This document shows, piece after piece, positions 1 to 9,686 of a stretch of DNA of 64,000 nucleotides. The notes beneath the pieces are model-generated. The model was not told the DNA's origin, made no database searches, and worked only from the letters and a program-made list of their open reading frames with translations. A program made the translations under genes and the position numbers. Position 1 is the first letter of the stretch. Each line of letters begins with the position of its first letter. The stretch is from positions 56,333 to 120,332 of the forward strand of contig VOPR01000070.1 of the NCBI GenBank assembly GCA_009594995.1, read 5' to 3'. The stretch is from Nitrospira sp. (GTDB taxonomy: Bacteria > Nitrospirota > Nitrospiria > Nitrospirales > Nitrospiraceae).

Positions 1-571
1 GATAATAGTGCGGGATTTCGCGTTTGGACCGAGCCATCGCCGCAGCAATGGTCTGCCGCATGCGTGCCTGGCGGTCGGCAGCAGTCAGCGGCGCGGTGCC
101 GGCGGCCACCGGAGCTTGTGTAATGTCGTCCAGGGTGATCGCCCCATCCGGACCGGTTCCCTGCAGGCCGGCTGGGTCAATGCCGCGCTCGGCGGCCAAT
201 TTTCTGGCGGCCGGGGAGATGCGTAGCCGACTGGCCTGGGACGGTGCAAGAGAAACGAGGTCAACTCGATCACTGACAGGAGGCGCTGCTGGAGGCGTGA
301 CAGTTTGTTGCGGGATTGGTCCTGTTGCGGGCCGGCCTTCTTCGCGAATGACCGCCATGACCGTGCCGACCGGGACCTTGTCGCCCGGCTTGGTAAGCAA
401 CCGTTCTATGAGTCCTGTGGTATGACATTCGACGTCGATGGCGGCTTTCTCCGTATCGACCTCGGCGATAATCTCGCCCTTGGTGATCCGATCCCCTTCG
501 TGTTTTTTCCATTGCACGAGGGTGCCCTCGGTCATATCGGCGCCGAGTGTCGGCATGACAAAATCAGCCAT
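1..571 (-). CDS. Dihydrolipoamide acyltransferase (E2) of pyruvate dehydrogenase, 3' part missing
   Basis: E2 core subunit of a 2-oxoacid dehydrogenase; it carries acyl groups on a lipoyl arm and transfers them to CoA. About 190 residues are visible. Residues 1-78 form a lipoyl domain with the lipoylation motif DTEKA (lysine 42). A Pro/Ala/Thr linker follows, then an E3-binding domain at about 118-153 ([17 protein letters not shown]), then the start of the catalytic domain ([10 protein letters not shown]). The ATG at 571-569 has AGGTGG just upstream. It is the last visible gene after acs-pdhA-pdhB, 57 bp behind pdhB. The frame is open to the window edge, so it is cut by the window rather than broken. 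The substrate (pyruvate or acetoin) cannot be fixed from E2 alone. Confidence 0.93.
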   Translation of the reverse strand, partial: MADFVMPTLGADMTEGTLVQWKKHEGDRITKGEIIAEVDTEKAAIDVECHTTGLIERLLTKPGDKVPVGTVMAVIREEGRPATGPIPQQTVTPPAAPPVSDRVDLVSLAPSQASRLRISPAARKLAAERGIDPAGLQGTGPDGAITLDDITQAPVAAGTAPLTAADRQARMRQTIAAAMARSKREIPHYY

Positions 572-628
572 GAGCCACCTGAAGCGAGTTAGCCATAGAA
601 CGGTCGCAGGATACGGACATCTGTGTTT

Positions 629-1636
629 TCACCGTTCACCAAGTCGTGCGAACCTATTGCCTGGCCTGCAGATCGCGCGCACAGTGCGCAGGATTTTCTC
701 CACGCTGGGAAGTGCCGCGTCTTCCAAATGTTTCGGATAGGGAATCGGCACCTCTTCGCTACAGACACGCGTGACCGGGGCGTCCAAATCATAGAATGCC
801 TCCTCCATGATCTGAGCGGAAACTTCGCCGGCAAAGCTTCCCGTGCGCCAGCCTTCGTCAATCACCACGGCCCGGTGAGTCTTGCGAACCGAGCTGACAA
901 TGGTGTCCCGATCAAGGGGACGTAAGACGCGCAGATCCACCACCTCTGCCTCAATGCCTTCCTGGGCCAGTTGTGTGGCGGCGGCCAATGCCTTCCACAG
1001 GCTGCCGCCGAAGGTCAGCAGGCTGATATCGCTGCCGGGCCGGCGCACGACCGCGCGGGAAATGTCGACTGCATGCGGGCCTTCGTCCAATTCCCCTTCC
1101 ATCGAGTAGAGGTAGGCATGTTCAAAAATAAAGACTGGATCAGGCGCTTCAAGGGCGCTGAGTACCATGCCGCGCGCATCCGTCACGGTGGCGGGCGTCA
1201 GCACGGTGATGCCGGGAATGTGCGCGTACCAGCCTTCCAGGCTGTGCGAATGCTGCGCCGCCACCTGCCGGCCGGCGCCGGTGGCCATGCGAACGATCAG
1301 CGGGACGCTGAATTGGCCGCCTGACATGTGCCGGAGCGTTGCGGCGTTGTTCAGGATTTGATCGAGCGCCAACAGGCTGAAGTTGACCGTCATCACCTCC
1401 ACAATCGGGCGCATGCCGCCAAGCGCCGCGCCAATGCCCGCACCGACGAAGGTGCTTTCGGACAGGGGCGTGTCGCGAATGCGTTCCGGGCCGAACTCGT
1501 CCAGAAACCCTTTGCTGCAGGCATAGGTGCCGCCGTATTTTCCGACATCTTCCCCCATGAGGAAGGTTCGAGCATCACGCTGTAGCGCTTCTCGCAGGCC
1601 GCTTCGCACCGCTTCTCTGTAAGTGACTTTTGTCAT
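629..1636 (-). CDS. pdhB: Pyruvate dehydrogenase E1 component, beta subunit
   Basis: Beta subunit of the alpha2beta2 thiamine-diphosphate E1, which decarboxylates pyruvate and reductively acylates the E2 lipoyl group. At 335 residues it has the usual family length. It shows the N-terminal [10 protein letters not shown] motif, DTPLSE, the central [15 protein letters not shown] segment and the C-terminal transketolase domain ([26 protein letters not shown]). It lies between pdhA (55 bp upstream) and E2 (57 bp downstream) on the same strand, so one operon is likely. No strong Shine-Dalgarno precedes the ATG. An acetoin dehydrogenase beta subunit is the main alternative, since the two families are close. 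Confidence 0.92.
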   Translation of the reverse strand: MTKVTYREAVRSGLREALQRDARTFLMGEDVGKYGGTYACSKGFLDEFGPERIRDTPLSESTFVGAGIGAALGGMRPIVEVMTVNFSLLALDQILNNAATLRHMSGGQFSVPLIVRMATGAGRQVAAQHSHSLEGWYAHIPGITVLTPATVTDARGMVLSALEAPDPVFIFEHAYLYSMEGELDEGPHAVDISRAVVRRPGSDISLLTFGGSLWKALAAATQLAQEGIEAEVVDLRVLRPLDRDTIVSSVRKTHRAVVIDEGWRTGSFAGEVSAQIMEEAFYDLDAPVTRVCSEEVPIPYPKHLEDAALPSVEKILRTVRAICRPGNRFARLGER

Positions 1637-1691
1637 AATGAGGTGTCGATCGTGTCTCGCATGTCGTTTCGCGTGGTTCGCTCTTCAGGTG

Positions 1692-2675
1692 TCATAGCTG
1701 TCGTCTCACGTTCGTGGACACATCGTGCGTCAGATCCTCGACCGGTTCCCAGGGGCTTGTCTCGGCAAAGGTGACGGCTTCCTCGATTTCCGCCGCAATC
1801 GTGGCGTCGAGCCGTTCGAGATCACTGTCGCGCAGTAGATTGGCATTGCGAAGGTTCTGCTCGAATGTTGCGATCGGGTCCCGCTGCTTCCAGGCGGACA
1901 CCTCGTCTTTGGATCGATAGAGTTCGGCGTCATACATGGAGTGGGCTCGGAAGCGATAGGTCCGGCATTCGAGAAAGTAGGGCCCATTGCCCTGTCGCAC
2001 GAACTCGACCGCACGGCGTGTCGCCATCTCAACCGCCAGTACGTCCATGCCGTCGACCGTTTCGGCAGCCAGCGCATAGGCTTTGGCTTTTGCGGCAATG
2101 TCGGGCTGCGATTGATGGCGGGCCAGGGCAGTGCCCATCGCGTAGAGATTATTCTCGCAGATGAAGAGCACCGGCAGTTTCCACAGCGCGGCCAGATTCA
2201 AGGATTCATGGAACTCTCCCTCGGCCACGGCGCCGTCCCCGAAGTAGCAGGCAGTGACACGGACCTGCTGTTGCAGCTTATCGGCGAGCGCCAAGCCGGT
2301 TGCCACGGGTAGTCCGCCCGCGACAATCGCCAGGCCTCCGTAAAATCGGCGCGTGGCATCGAAGAAGTGCATGGACCCTCCGCGACCGCGTGCGCAGCCG
2401 GTAGCCTTGCCGTACAACTCGGCCATCAGGCTCTTCATCGGGGTTCCGCGAACCAGCGCATGGCCGTGCTCGCGATAGGTGGCGACGATGGCGTCGTCGT
2501 TCGTGAGTGCGGGGATCGATCCGGCGGCCACAGCCTCTTCCCCGATATAGAGGTGGAGAAAGCCATGGATTTTGCCTGATTGATAGAGCTCCGCCGCCCG
2601 TTCCTCGAAGCGGCGAATGCGCAGCATCTGCCGCAACAGTTCAAGGCCCTGCTCGCGCGTCAGGGAAGTCGTCAT
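1692..2675 (-). CDS. pdhA: Pyruvate dehydrogenase E1 component, alpha subunit
   Basis: Alpha subunit of the alpha2beta2 E1 enzyme, 327 residues. The thiamine-diphosphate/Mg motif is clear: [15 protein letters not shown] followed by [21 protein letters not shown] near the N terminus and the [10 protein letters not shown] loop are typical of E1-alpha. Its ATG overlaps the stop of the upstream acetyl-CoA synthetase gene by four bases (ATGA at 2672-2675), indicating translational coupling. The pairing of alpha and beta subunits, rather than a fused AceE, is the type found in Gram-positives, mitochondria and acetoin dehydrogenases. Confidence 0.93.
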   Translation of the reverse strand: MTTSLTREQGLELLRQMLRIRRFEERAAELYQSGKIHGFLHLYIGEEAVAAGSIPALTNDDAIVATYREHGHALVRGTPMKSLMAELYGKATGCARGRGGSMHFFDATRRFYGGLAIVAGGLPVATGLALADKLQQQVRVTACYFGDGAVAEGEFHESLNLAALWKLPVLFICENNLYAMGTALARHQSQPDIAAKAKAYALAAETVDGMDVLAVEMATRRAVEFVRQGNGPYFLECRTYRFRAHSMYDAELYRSKDEVSAWKQRDPIATFEQNLRNANLLRDSDLERLDATIAAEIEEAVTFAETSPWEPVEDLTHDVSTNVRRQL

Positions 2676-4477
2676 GAGCTTCCCTCCAATGTCGAGGTAT
2701 CGCCTTCCGGCAAGCCGAGCTCCCGCGCTTTCAGAAGGCGCCGCATGATTTTTCCGCTTCTGGTTTTCGGCAGGGTGGGAAGGAAGGCGATCTCTTTCGG
2801 GGCCACCGCTGCGCCCAGGCGGGCGCGCGCGAAGCCGAGCAGTTCGCGCCTCAACGCGTCGCTTGGCTCAACCCCGTCTTTGAGTGAGACAAACGCCTTC
2901 ACGAGTTCCATGGCCACGGGGTCTGGTTTGCCGATCACCGCGGCTTCCGCCACTGCCTTGTGCTCGATCAAGACGCTTTCGACTTCAAAGGGACCGATAA
3001 GATGGCCGGATGTTTTGATGACATCGTCAGCACGCCCCACGAACCAGAAGTATCCGTCCTTATCCCGTTTGGCCACGTCGCCGGTCAGGTACCAGCCGCC
3101 GGCGAAACATTTCTTGTATCGCTCCGGCTCATTCCAATAGCCGCGAAACATCGAGGGCCATCCGGGCCGCAAAGCCAGTTCTCCCTGCACCCCTGGCTCC
3201 TCCACCACCCGCACCTCTCCCGATTCGGTCTTGCTCACGATGCCCGCGTCGATCCCCGGTAGCGGTCGTCCCATCGAACCGGGCCGGACATCCATCGCCG
3301 CATAGTTGGCGATCATGATGCCACCGGTTTCGGTCTGCCACCAATTGTCGTGGAACGGACGGCCGAACGCCTGTTCTCCCCAGACCACAGCCTCGGGATT
3401 GAGTGGTTCCCCCACGCTGGCGAGAAAGCGCAGTCGTCGCAGGTCGAATTTTCTGACGGGCTCCACGCCGACCTTCATCATCATGCGGATGGCTGTCGGC
3501 GCCGTATACCAGACGGTGATGCCCTGATTCTGCAAGATGCCATACCAACGTTCGGCATCAAAATCGGCTTCGTCCACAATGCTGGTCAAGCCATTAGTCA
3601 GCGGGGCAATGATGCCGTAAGACGTGCCGGTGACCCAGCCGGGATCCGCCGTGCACCAGAAAATATCCTCGGGATGAAAATCGAGGGCCAACTTGCCCGT
3701 GACGTGGTGGGCGACGACTGCTCCATGCACGTGGACCGCGCCCTTCGGCGTTCCAGTGGTTCCGCTGGTGAAGTGCAGAAGGGCCGGGTCTTCGGGATCG
3801 GTCGGTCCGATGCGGTAGGTGCCGGATGCCTGTTCGAGCAGGTGATGAAAATTGTGTGTGCCGGGTCGCTGTGTGGGTGGTTGCTCGTCGCTGATAAGCA
3901 GGACGTGCTGAAGATGGGGCAGCGTCTCTCTGATCCCGGCCACTTTGCGCTGATACAGCGACTCCGTGGTCACCAACACCTTGGCCTGGCCGATCGCCAG
4001 CCTGGCGCGGATGGGCTCCGGGCCGAATGCGGAGAAGAGCGGACAAAAGACGGCGCGATGTTTCAGTGTGCCCAGTGCCGCAATGTACAGTTCAGGAATG
4101 CGGCCGGCGAGGACGAAGACCCGATCTCCCTGTGTGACCCCTAACCCCTGCAGTGTATTGGCAAAGCGATTGGTCAGGTCATGGAGGCGCTCGTATGAAT
4201 AGTCTTCAACCGTCCCGCTTTTTCCCAACCAACGGATCGCGGTTTGTTGTGCCTGCGGTCCGGTCGCATGACGGACGACGGCTTCATGCGCGATATTGAG
4301 TCCTGTTCCGCCAGGCAGCCCGTCCAAGTCCGCTCGCGCCTTCTCCCATGAAAACGCATTCCGTACCGCCTCATAGTCATGGAGGTTCGGGATCACGTCC
4401 CAGTCTCGTCGCGATTTGATGATCGGGTTCCAAGGCATTGTCAGGTCCACGGTCCGAGCATGGGTTCTGCAAGGCAT
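2672..4477 (-). CDS. acsA: Acetyl-CoA synthetase (AMP-forming)
   Basis: Activates acetate with ATP and CoA through acetyl-AMP. Adenylate-forming motifs are in order: [13 protein letters not shown] (A3), [10 protein letters not shown] (A5), [20 protein letters not shown] (A7/A8 hinge) and the C-terminal [11 protein letters not shown], whose lysine is the known acetylation-controlled residue in Acs. The frame extends upstream to 4582, but ATG 4477 has AGGATGG at a good distance, giving 601 residues; ATG 4438 ([11 protein letters not shown]) is another option. It is closer in size to Bacillus AcsA (about 570) than to E. coli Acs (about 650). It is first in the pdh operon and overlaps pdhA by four bases, so acetate activation and pyruvate oxidation appear co-expressed. 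Confidence 0.9.
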   Translation of the reverse strand: MPCRTHARTVDLTMPWNPIIKSRRDWDVIPNLHDYEAVRNAFSWEKARADLDGLPGGTGLNIAHEAVVRHATGPQAQQTAIRWLGKSGTVEDYSYERLHDLTNRFANTLQGLGVTQGDRVFVLAGRIPELYIAALGTLKHRAVFCPLFSAFGPEPIRARLAIGQAKVLVTTESLYQRKVAGIRETLPHLQHVLLISDEQPPTQRPGTHNFHHLLEQASGTYRIGPTDPEDPALLHFTSGTTGTPKGAVHVHGAVVAHHVTGKLALDFHPEDIFWCTADPGWVTGTSYGIIAPLTNGLTSIVDEADFDAERWYGILQNQGITVWYTAPTAIRMMMKVGVEPVRKFDLRRLRFLASVGEPLNPEAVVWGEQAFGRPFHDNWWQTETGGIMIANYAAMDVRPGSMGRPLPGIDAGIVSKTESGEVRVVEEPGVQGELALRPGWPSMFRGYWNEPERYKKCFAGGWYLTGDVAKRDKDGYFWFVGRADDVIKTSGHLIGPFEVESVLIEHKAVAEAAVIGKPDPVAMELVKAFVSLKDGVEPSDALRRELLGFARARLGAAVAPKEIAFLPTLPKTRSGKIMRRLLKARELGLPEGDTSTLEGSS

Positions 4478-4719
4478 AGACCATCCTGGCCGGTGAGGCG
4501 TAGAAGGGGAAACGCGCGGGATCGCACTGGTTGGATGAAACCACGTATGGATGGGAGCGTCACTCTCTGTAGCATTTGTCATCAGTTGCGGGGAGAGGCC
4601 GTGGACAATCGCGCCAAATATGATGCTGCCGGTAAAAGAATCCTGAATCCTTTTTCTCGTGCCGCACTCAAATGAGGAACAGTGGACAGGATGACCTTTA
4701 ACCGAACGGGAGACGATAT

Positions 4720-4938
4720 ATGGTCACGCACGTTACACAAGTCGCCGGTGATCGGTGCCTTCGTTGCGGAGGGTTCATGGTTCCGGAGGAGATTCGCGAG
4801 GTCGGCCAGATAGGGTGGCGCTGCGTGATGTGCGGCGAGCACATCGACCCCCTCATTCTTGAACATCGCCGCAAAATGCGCACGCCGGAAGGGGCGAGAC
4901 AACTCCTGGCGAAAAGCGAGAAAGCCGGCCTGAACTAA
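4720..4938 (+). CDS. Small double-CxxC zinc-ribbon-like protein
   Basis: A 72-residue protein with two CxxC knuckles (C13/C16 in CLRCGG and C35/C38 in [11 protein letters not shown]), followed by a basic helix-like tail ([16 protein letters not shown]). The spacing fits a zinc ribbon. GGGAGA lies seven bases before the ATG. It is divergent from the acs-pdh operon, with about 240 bp between the two starts. The [11 protein letters not shown] segment resembles the RCLECGAII-DP segment of the tiny proteins at 13825 and 17435. No function can be assigned; nucleic-acid or protein binding is the usual guess for such ribbons. Confidence 0.8.
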   Translation: MVTHVTQVAGDRCLRCGGFMVPEEIREVGQIGWRCVMCGEHIDPLILEHRRKMRTPEGARQLLAKSEKAGLN

Positions 4939-5415
4939 TCGGCTTGGCCTGTGCGATAGCACGAAATGAGCAGACCCGTGCCGACCCTGGCAAAATGGAT
5001 TTCTCCAAAACTCGGCCGGCACGGGACCGCATGTGCGGCCCGCCAGTGCTCGATTCCTTCGGCTCTCCTCTCCTGCCACCGTGCCGCCATGCGCTTGATT
5101 TGCAGCCATCCTCAACCAGCGGCGAGACGCTACGAGTTCGCCGTTCGTACATTGTTGCTGCTCGCTCACGTTAAACCCGCAATATCATCTGTGAGAACTT
5201 CCACGGGCGACCTTCCCATGGAGGCGTTCCGCGACAGGCCGAGGCCATCGACTGGGGAGGAAGGCAACGGTTGGAATAGAGGCCCGATCAATCTCAAGCC
5301 TCATCATCCGTGAGGCCTCAGTTCCATGTCGGCGCTGGCTGGGCCTGCTCATTGCTTACGTGATAGGGGGTGCCAGGGCGAAAGCTGTGCCTTGGCCCAA
5401 TCAACCGGGGTGATC
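4939..5415. other. Intergenic stretch without a convincing gene
   Basis: Several short frames cross this 477-bp stretch, but none has both a good ribosome-binding site and recognisable protein character. A small inverted repeat (GCCTCA 5298-5303 with TGAGGC 5311-5316) lies about 100 bp before polX; it has no T-run and is not a clear terminator. The polX promoter presumably lies here. Confidence 0.5.
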
Positions 5416-7146
5416 ATGACGGTGCACAACGCAGATGTCGCGGCGATATTTGAGGAACTTGCCGATCTGCTTGAAATTGAGGGCGCGAATCCGTTCCGGG
5501 TGCGAGCCTATCGGTTTGCCGCCAGGACCTTGCGTGATCTCTCCGTTGAGGCAGCAACCATGGTGGCACAGGGCAAAGATTTGACGAACCTCCCCGGGAT
5601 CGGCCAGGACCTGGCGGGGAAAATCACAGAAATTCTCGCGACGGGAACATTGGCTGCATTGGAAGCGCAGCGGAAAAAAGTTCCCGCCACGTTGACGGAG
5701 TTGCTGCGCATTCCCGGCATCGGGCCTAAGCGAGTGAAGACCCTCTCTCAGAAGTTGAACATTCGCGGCCTGTCCGACCTGCGGAAGGCGGCCGAGGAAC
5801 GGCGGGTGAGGGCATTGCCCGGGTTCGGTGAGAAGACCGAGCAGCATATCCTCGACGCCTTGGCGGCACGTGCCGGGAGCGACGTGCGGGTGCAACGGGC
5901 GGTTGCGATTCCCTACGCGGAAGCGCTGGCGGCATACCTCAGGGAGATGCCCGGCGTGGGTCAGGTCATCGTGGCCGGCAGTTATCGTCGCGGAAAAGAA
6001 ACCATCGGCGATCTGGATATTCTGGTCACGGCTCGTGCGGGGCGGGCTGTGATAGACCGGTTTGTAACGTACCCGGAGGTGCTGGAGGTGCTTGCGAAGG
6101 GGGTGACGAAGGCCAGCCTTCGTCTTCAAAGCCGGTTGCAGGTGGATCTGAGAGTTGTGCCGGAGGAAAGTTACGGGGCGGCGCTGCTCTATTTCACCGG
6201 AAGCAAAGCTCACAATGTCGTGCTTCGGCAGCTGGCTCAGCAGCGCGGCCTCAAGCTCAACGAATATGGTGTGTTTCGTGGTGCGGTGCGTGTGGCGGGG
6301 GAGACAGAAGAGTCGGTCTATGCCGCGGTCGGTCTGCCTTGGATTCCGCCGGAATTGAGAGAGCACCGGGGGGAGTTCGAGGCCGCCAACACGGGACGGT
6401 TACCGCATCTCGTGGAGATGCAGGATCTGGTGGGAGATCTGCATGCCCATACGACGGCCACCGACGGCCGACATAGCCTCACTGAAATGGCGCAGGCTGC
6501 TAAACGCCGTGGATTGCAGTATCTCGCCATTACCGACCATTCCCGCCGTTTGACCATGGCCAAGGGGCTCGACCCGGCCCGGCTGTTGATGCAGATCGAG
6601 GAGATCGATCGGTTGAATGCCACCCTGTCGGGCCTCACGATTCTCAAGGGAATCGAGGTCGATATTCTGGAGGACGGCAAGCTCGATTTGCCGGATGATG
6701 TGCTCAGCCGGTTGGATCTGGTGGTCGGCGCGGTGCATAGCCGTTTCAACCTCTCTAAACAGAAGCAGACGGAACGGATTGTGAGGGCCATGGCCCATCC
6801 GCATTTTTCGATCCTGGCGCATCCGAGCGGACGTCTCATCGGACAACGGGAACCCTATGAGGTGGACATGGCCCGCATCATCCGGAAGGCCCGTGAGCGC
6901 CGATGTTTTCTTGAGGTCAACGCGCATCCTGAACGATTGGACCTGACGGACATTCACTGTCAGATGGCGAAAGAGGAAGGCGTGTTGCTGGCGATCAATA
7001 CGGATGCGCACAGTATGCTGGAGTTGAACAACACGAGATTCGGGGTCGGACAGGCGAGGCGAGGGTGGCTTCAAAAGTCGGAGGTGGTCAACACGAGATC
7101 CTATGCGGAATTGAAGAAACTTTTGCAGCCGACGATGGGCGCCTGA
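5416..7146 (+). CDS. polX: DNA polymerase X with PHP exonuclease domain
   Basis: Family X polymerase for gap-filling repair, fused to a PHP metal-dependent 3'-5' exonuclease. At 576 residues it matches bacterial PolX. Order: N-terminal 8-kDa-like region, helix-hairpin-helix motifs (NLPGIGQDLAGKI, RIPGIGPKRVK, ALPGFGEKTE), palm with GSYRRGKETIGDLDILV and a later VDLRVV (the three catalytic aspartates), then the PHP domain with GDLHAHTTATDG, AITDHS, GIEVDIL, GAVHS, AHPSGR and NTDAHS. The frame is open from 5326, but ATG 5416 begins with the usual family N terminus (ADVAAIFEELADLLEIEG). It stands alone between an intergenic region and the malic enzyme gene. Confidence 0.95.
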   Translation: MTVHNADVAAIFEELADLLEIEGANPFRVRAYRFAARTLRDLSVEAATMVAQGKDLTNLPGIGQDLAGKITEILATGTLAALEAQRKKVPATLTELLRIPGIGPKRVKTLSQKLNIRGLSDLRKAAEERRVRALPGFGEKTEQHILDALAARAGSDVRVQRAVAIPYAEALAAYLREMPGVGQVIVAGSYRRGKETIGDLDILVTARAGRAVIDRFVTYPEVLEVLAKGVTKASLRLQSRLQVDLRVVPEESYGAALLYFTGSKAHNVVLRQLAQQRGLKLNEYGVFRGAVRVAGETEESVYAAVGLPWIPPELREHRGEFEAANTGRLPHLVEMQDLVGDLHAHTTATDGRHSLTEMAQAAKRRGLQYLAITDHSRRLTMAKGLDPARLLMQIEEIDRLNATLSGLTILKGIEVDILEDGKLDLPDDVLSRLDLVVGAVHSRFNLSKQKQTERIVRAMAHPHFSILAHPSGRLIGQREPYEVDMARIIRKARERRCFLEVNAHPERLDLTDIHCQMAKEEGVLLAINTDAHSMLELNNTRFGVGQARRGWLQKSEVVNTRSYAELKKLLQPTMGA

Positions 7147-7216
7147 CGGTTGTATCGGTGCCGGCATTGTGTATCTCAGGTGGCAGGGTGATTCCCCTGG
7201 TGAAGGGAGCGGGAAG

Positions 7217-8563
7217 ATGATGGATAGAGCCGAGTTGTTGGCAAAGGCGTCGAAACCGGCGGAAGAAGCGTTGCGGCTGCATGCCTACTACAAAGGGAAG
7301 ATGCAGACGATGCCGAAGTGTGCGATCCGGAGCCTGGAGGATTTTGCAATCTGGTACACGCCAGGAGTGGCTGCGCCGTGCAAGGCGATTCAGGCCGATC
7401 CCGAATTGATCTACGACTATACGAACAAAGCCAACACCATCGCCGTCGTCTCCGACGGCACACGGGTTCTTGGCCTGGGCGACATCGGCCCGGGAGCCGG
7501 GTTGCCGGTGATGGAAGGCAAAGCAATGCTATTCAAATATCTGGGCGGGGTGGATGCGGTTCCGATCTGTCTAGATACGAAAGATCCGGACGAACTGATC
7601 CGGACGGTCCGGCTGCTGACGCCGTCATTCGGGGCCATCAACCTGGAAGATATTGCCATGCCCAAATGTTTCAGAATTTTGCGTGAACTGCAGGCGAGCA
7701 GTCCGATTCCCGTGTGGCACGATGACCAGCAGGGAACCGGAACCGTGCTCCTGGCGGCCATGATCAATGCGCTGACCGTCGTAGGGAAGCAGATGGGGCA
7801 GGTACGCATCGCCATGATCGGTATGGGGGCGGCAAATGTGCCGACCTATCGCTTTCTCACCGCCTGCGGCGCTGATCCGTCCCGTATCGTGGCCTGTGAT
7901 TCCGGGGGCATTCTGGGTCGACATCGGCGGGAGTACGAACAGGACCCTGCATTCAGTGAACAATGGAATGTCTGCGCGCACACCAATCCCGACGGTCTTC
8001 GCGGCGGCATTGCCGAAGCGCTACGGGGGGCCGATGTGTGCGTGGCCTTCTCGGCCGGCGGCATTATCAAGCCTGAATGGATCAAGGGCATGGCGCGAGA
8101 TGCCATTGTGTTTGCTTGTGCCAATCCCGTTCCCGAGATTTGGCCCTGGGAAGCAAAAGATGCGGGCGCGCGTATCGTTGCCACGGGTCGTAGCGATTTC
8201 CCCAATCAGGTCAACAACTCACTCGTATTTCCCGGTATATTTCGCGGCCTGCTCGATGTGCGGGCGCGTGCGATCACCGATGAGATGGCGATCGCCGCGG
8301 CGCACGAATTGGCTCTGTGCGCCCGTGAGCGCGGGATCCACGAGGACAGCATTCTACCGACGATGGATGAATGGCAGGTGCCGATGCGGCTTGCCGTTGC
8401 CACGGCGACCAAGGCACAGGAGCAGGGACTGGCACGGGTGGCGAGGACGCGTGACCAGGTACACATATTGGCGGAATCAAAGGTGCGGGCCGCGCATGAA
8501 GCCATGCGGGTGCTGCTGCGGGAAGGGCTGATCGTTGCGCCGCCTGCCGCCACCCCCTTGTAG
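7217..8563 (+). CDS. Malic enzyme (oxaloacetate-decarboxylating), short form
   Basis: Converts malate to pyruvate and CO2 with NAD(P). It is 448 residues and corresponds to the catalytic part of MaeB-type enzymes without the phosphotransacetylase-like tail. Visible are WYTPGVAAPCKAI (catalytic Tyr), GLGDIGPGAGLPVMEGKAML (catalytic Lys), WHDDQQGTGTV, a Rossmann-like GMGAANVPTYRF and ATGRSDFPNQVNNSLVFPG. ATG 7217 has a GGGAGCGGGAAG purine block upstream. A second ATG follows at once, so the N terminus may be one residue shorter. NAD versus NADP preference cannot be read. Its product feeds the pyruvate dehydrogenase encoded 5 kb away. Confidence 0.94.
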   Translation: MMDRAELLAKASKPAEEALRLHAYYKGKMQTMPKCAIRSLEDFAIWYTPGVAAPCKAIQADPELIYDYTNKANTIAVVSDGTRVLGLGDIGPGAGLPVMEGKAMLFKYLGGVDAVPICLDTKDPDELIRTVRLLTPSFGAINLEDIAMPKCFRILRELQASSPIPVWHDDQQGTGTVLLAAMINALTVVGKQMGQVRIAMIGMGAANVPTYRFLTACGADPSRIVACDSGGILGRHRREYEQDPAFSEQWNVCAHTNPDGLRGGIAEALRGADVCVAFSAGGIIKPEWIKGMARDAIVFACANPVPEIWPWEAKDAGARIVATGRSDFPNQVNNSLVFPGIFRGLLDVRARAITDEMAIAAAHELALCARERGIHEDSILPTMDEWQVPMRLAVATATKAQEQGLARVARTRDQVHILAESKVRAAHEAMRVLLREGLIVAPPAATPL

Positions 8564-8639
8564 TGCGGGAGAATGTCGCATTCCGCCTCTCGTTGATTCC
8601 TGCCTGCCCATGGTTATCTGGAAATTAGAAGGAGGTGCA

Positions 8640-8726
8640 ATGCTTGAACAGGTCGGCGTCCTCGTTTCGAAGGTGACTCGCTCTTGTGTAGCCAACGTGC
8701 AGAGGGCACCGCTGTTGCTTCGGTAG
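8640..8726 (+). CDS. Possible 28-residue peptide with a strong ribosome-binding site
   Basis: A very short frame (begins MLEQVGVLVSKVTRS) has a near-ideal Shine-Dalgarno, AAGGAGGTG, five bases before its ATG. No later gene in the same transcript is obvious before the terminator-like hairpin at 8869. The peptide has no recognisable features. It may be a genuine small protein or a chance occurrence; only the RBS argues for it. Confidence 0.25.
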   Translation: MLEQVGVLVSKVTRSCVANVQRAPLLLR

Positions 8727-8868
8727 CGGGGTGGGGTTCAAGGTACGCGCATTGAAGCTCGGTGCCAGTAGGCACGGCCGTTGATGCGGTCCTGGAAAAG
8801 ATCGATGCGCGGGATGATCAGCTACTATGGCGACTGAAGGATTGTCGAACTTGCCTCGGTTGGTCGGC

Positions 8869-8901
8869 GGCCCGGTGTTCCACACAAGGGCGGGCCTTTT
8901 T
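8869..8901 (+). terminator. Terminator-like hairpin followed by T5
   Basis: GGCCCG (8869-8874) pairs with CGGGCC (8891-8896), with an inner GTGT/ACAC helix in the loop, directly followed by TTTTT (8897-8901). An overlapping alternative pairs CACACAA (8881-8887) with TTGTGTG (8903-8909). It lies 300 bp past the malic enzyme stop and would end any transcript through the 8640 frame. Confidence 0.45.
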
Positions 8902-9570
8902 GTTGTGTGCCCGATACGTGCCTATTCCTCTACCTTTCCTGCCACAGCAAACGCGTCGCAACAATCTTCGCATACTTTTATGCTGTCTGCTTTCTGAACA
9001 ATGAAGGGGTACGCGACTGCTGGAGTGAATGATAGGGAATAAAAAAGCAGGGCGGAGGCGGGTTCAGAGAGCGTCTGGCAAGAAGAGGCCTTAGAGGGGT
9101 TTCAGGCTTCCCGCTTCGCACCTGCGGGCCTGCTCACCACCCCTGCGCTCGACCTCGGTATCCGTCTCTGTTCCTCTCACCGAAGCCTCCGCTCACTTCA
9201 TAGGTAACGCTGGTCCTGTATTGGTCAAGGCCTGAGGTCTTGGCCTTCTCGTCTTTCAGTTTTCGCTCTCTGAAAGGTGCACGATCCGGTCGGTTCAACG
9301 CTTCATGGACCGGCCGTGCGGTGATGACGGTGGGCCGTTCATCCGACGCACTCGACAGCGATCGTGACGCCCCGCATCGCAAGCGTGTTCCCGCACCGGA
9401 TGGAGTGACCTTAGGCAATGGTCGGTCCCGATTCTTCGGCGGGGCATTTGAGGAAATCCGCTACAAGCGCGATGCCGTAATGCTGCGAAAGAGTACAGGC
9501 GCGATGTGACACTCTGTGCAATGGGCGGGGTTTTGTGTCGCACCGCAGTGACTGCCTCCTATGTATGTCG

Positions 9571-9675
9571 GTGAGTTTGCTCAGCAAACACTCCGGCAAT
9601 CCTGATCGAAGGGTGATGAGGCGCCGGCAGGCATCACGATTGCTCATCCAAAAGTATCCTCGGCGTTTGGATGAG
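9571..9675 (+). promoter_or_regulatory. Three consecutive inverted repeats before the diaminopimelate dehydrogenase-like gene
   Basis: Three potential hairpins stand in a row: GTTTGC-TCA-GCAAAC at 9575-9589, GTGATG/CATCAC at about 9612-9636, and a 10-bp perfect repeat CTCATCCAAA (9643-9652) with TTTGGATGAG (9666-9675). The last ends two bases before the AGGA ribosome-binding site at 9677-9680. This may be a structured leader or an operator; no known riboswitch consensus is recognised. Confidence 0.4.
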
Positions 9676-9686
9676 TAGGACTGCGT

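Larger units (their letters stand above)
8727..9686. other. Long intergenic region, mostly without coding signal
   Basis: Nearly 1 kb without a convincing protein. Frames on both strands (for example plus 9240-9509) are low in family-like sequence and lack good ribosome-binding sites. What is visible is a terminator-like hairpin at 8869-8901 and a series of inverted repeats at 9571-9675 leading into the next gene. A structured RNA cannot be excluded by eye. Confidence 0.5.

Noticed and set aside
4478..4582. Longer N terminus for acetyl-CoA synthetase starting at 4582
   Set aside because: No RBS at 4582 and the extra residues are not conserved in character; ATG 4477 has AGGATGG.
5401..6366. 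A 321-codon minus-strand frame opposite polX
   Set aside because: PolX motifs are complete on the plus strand; the opposite frame has no family features.
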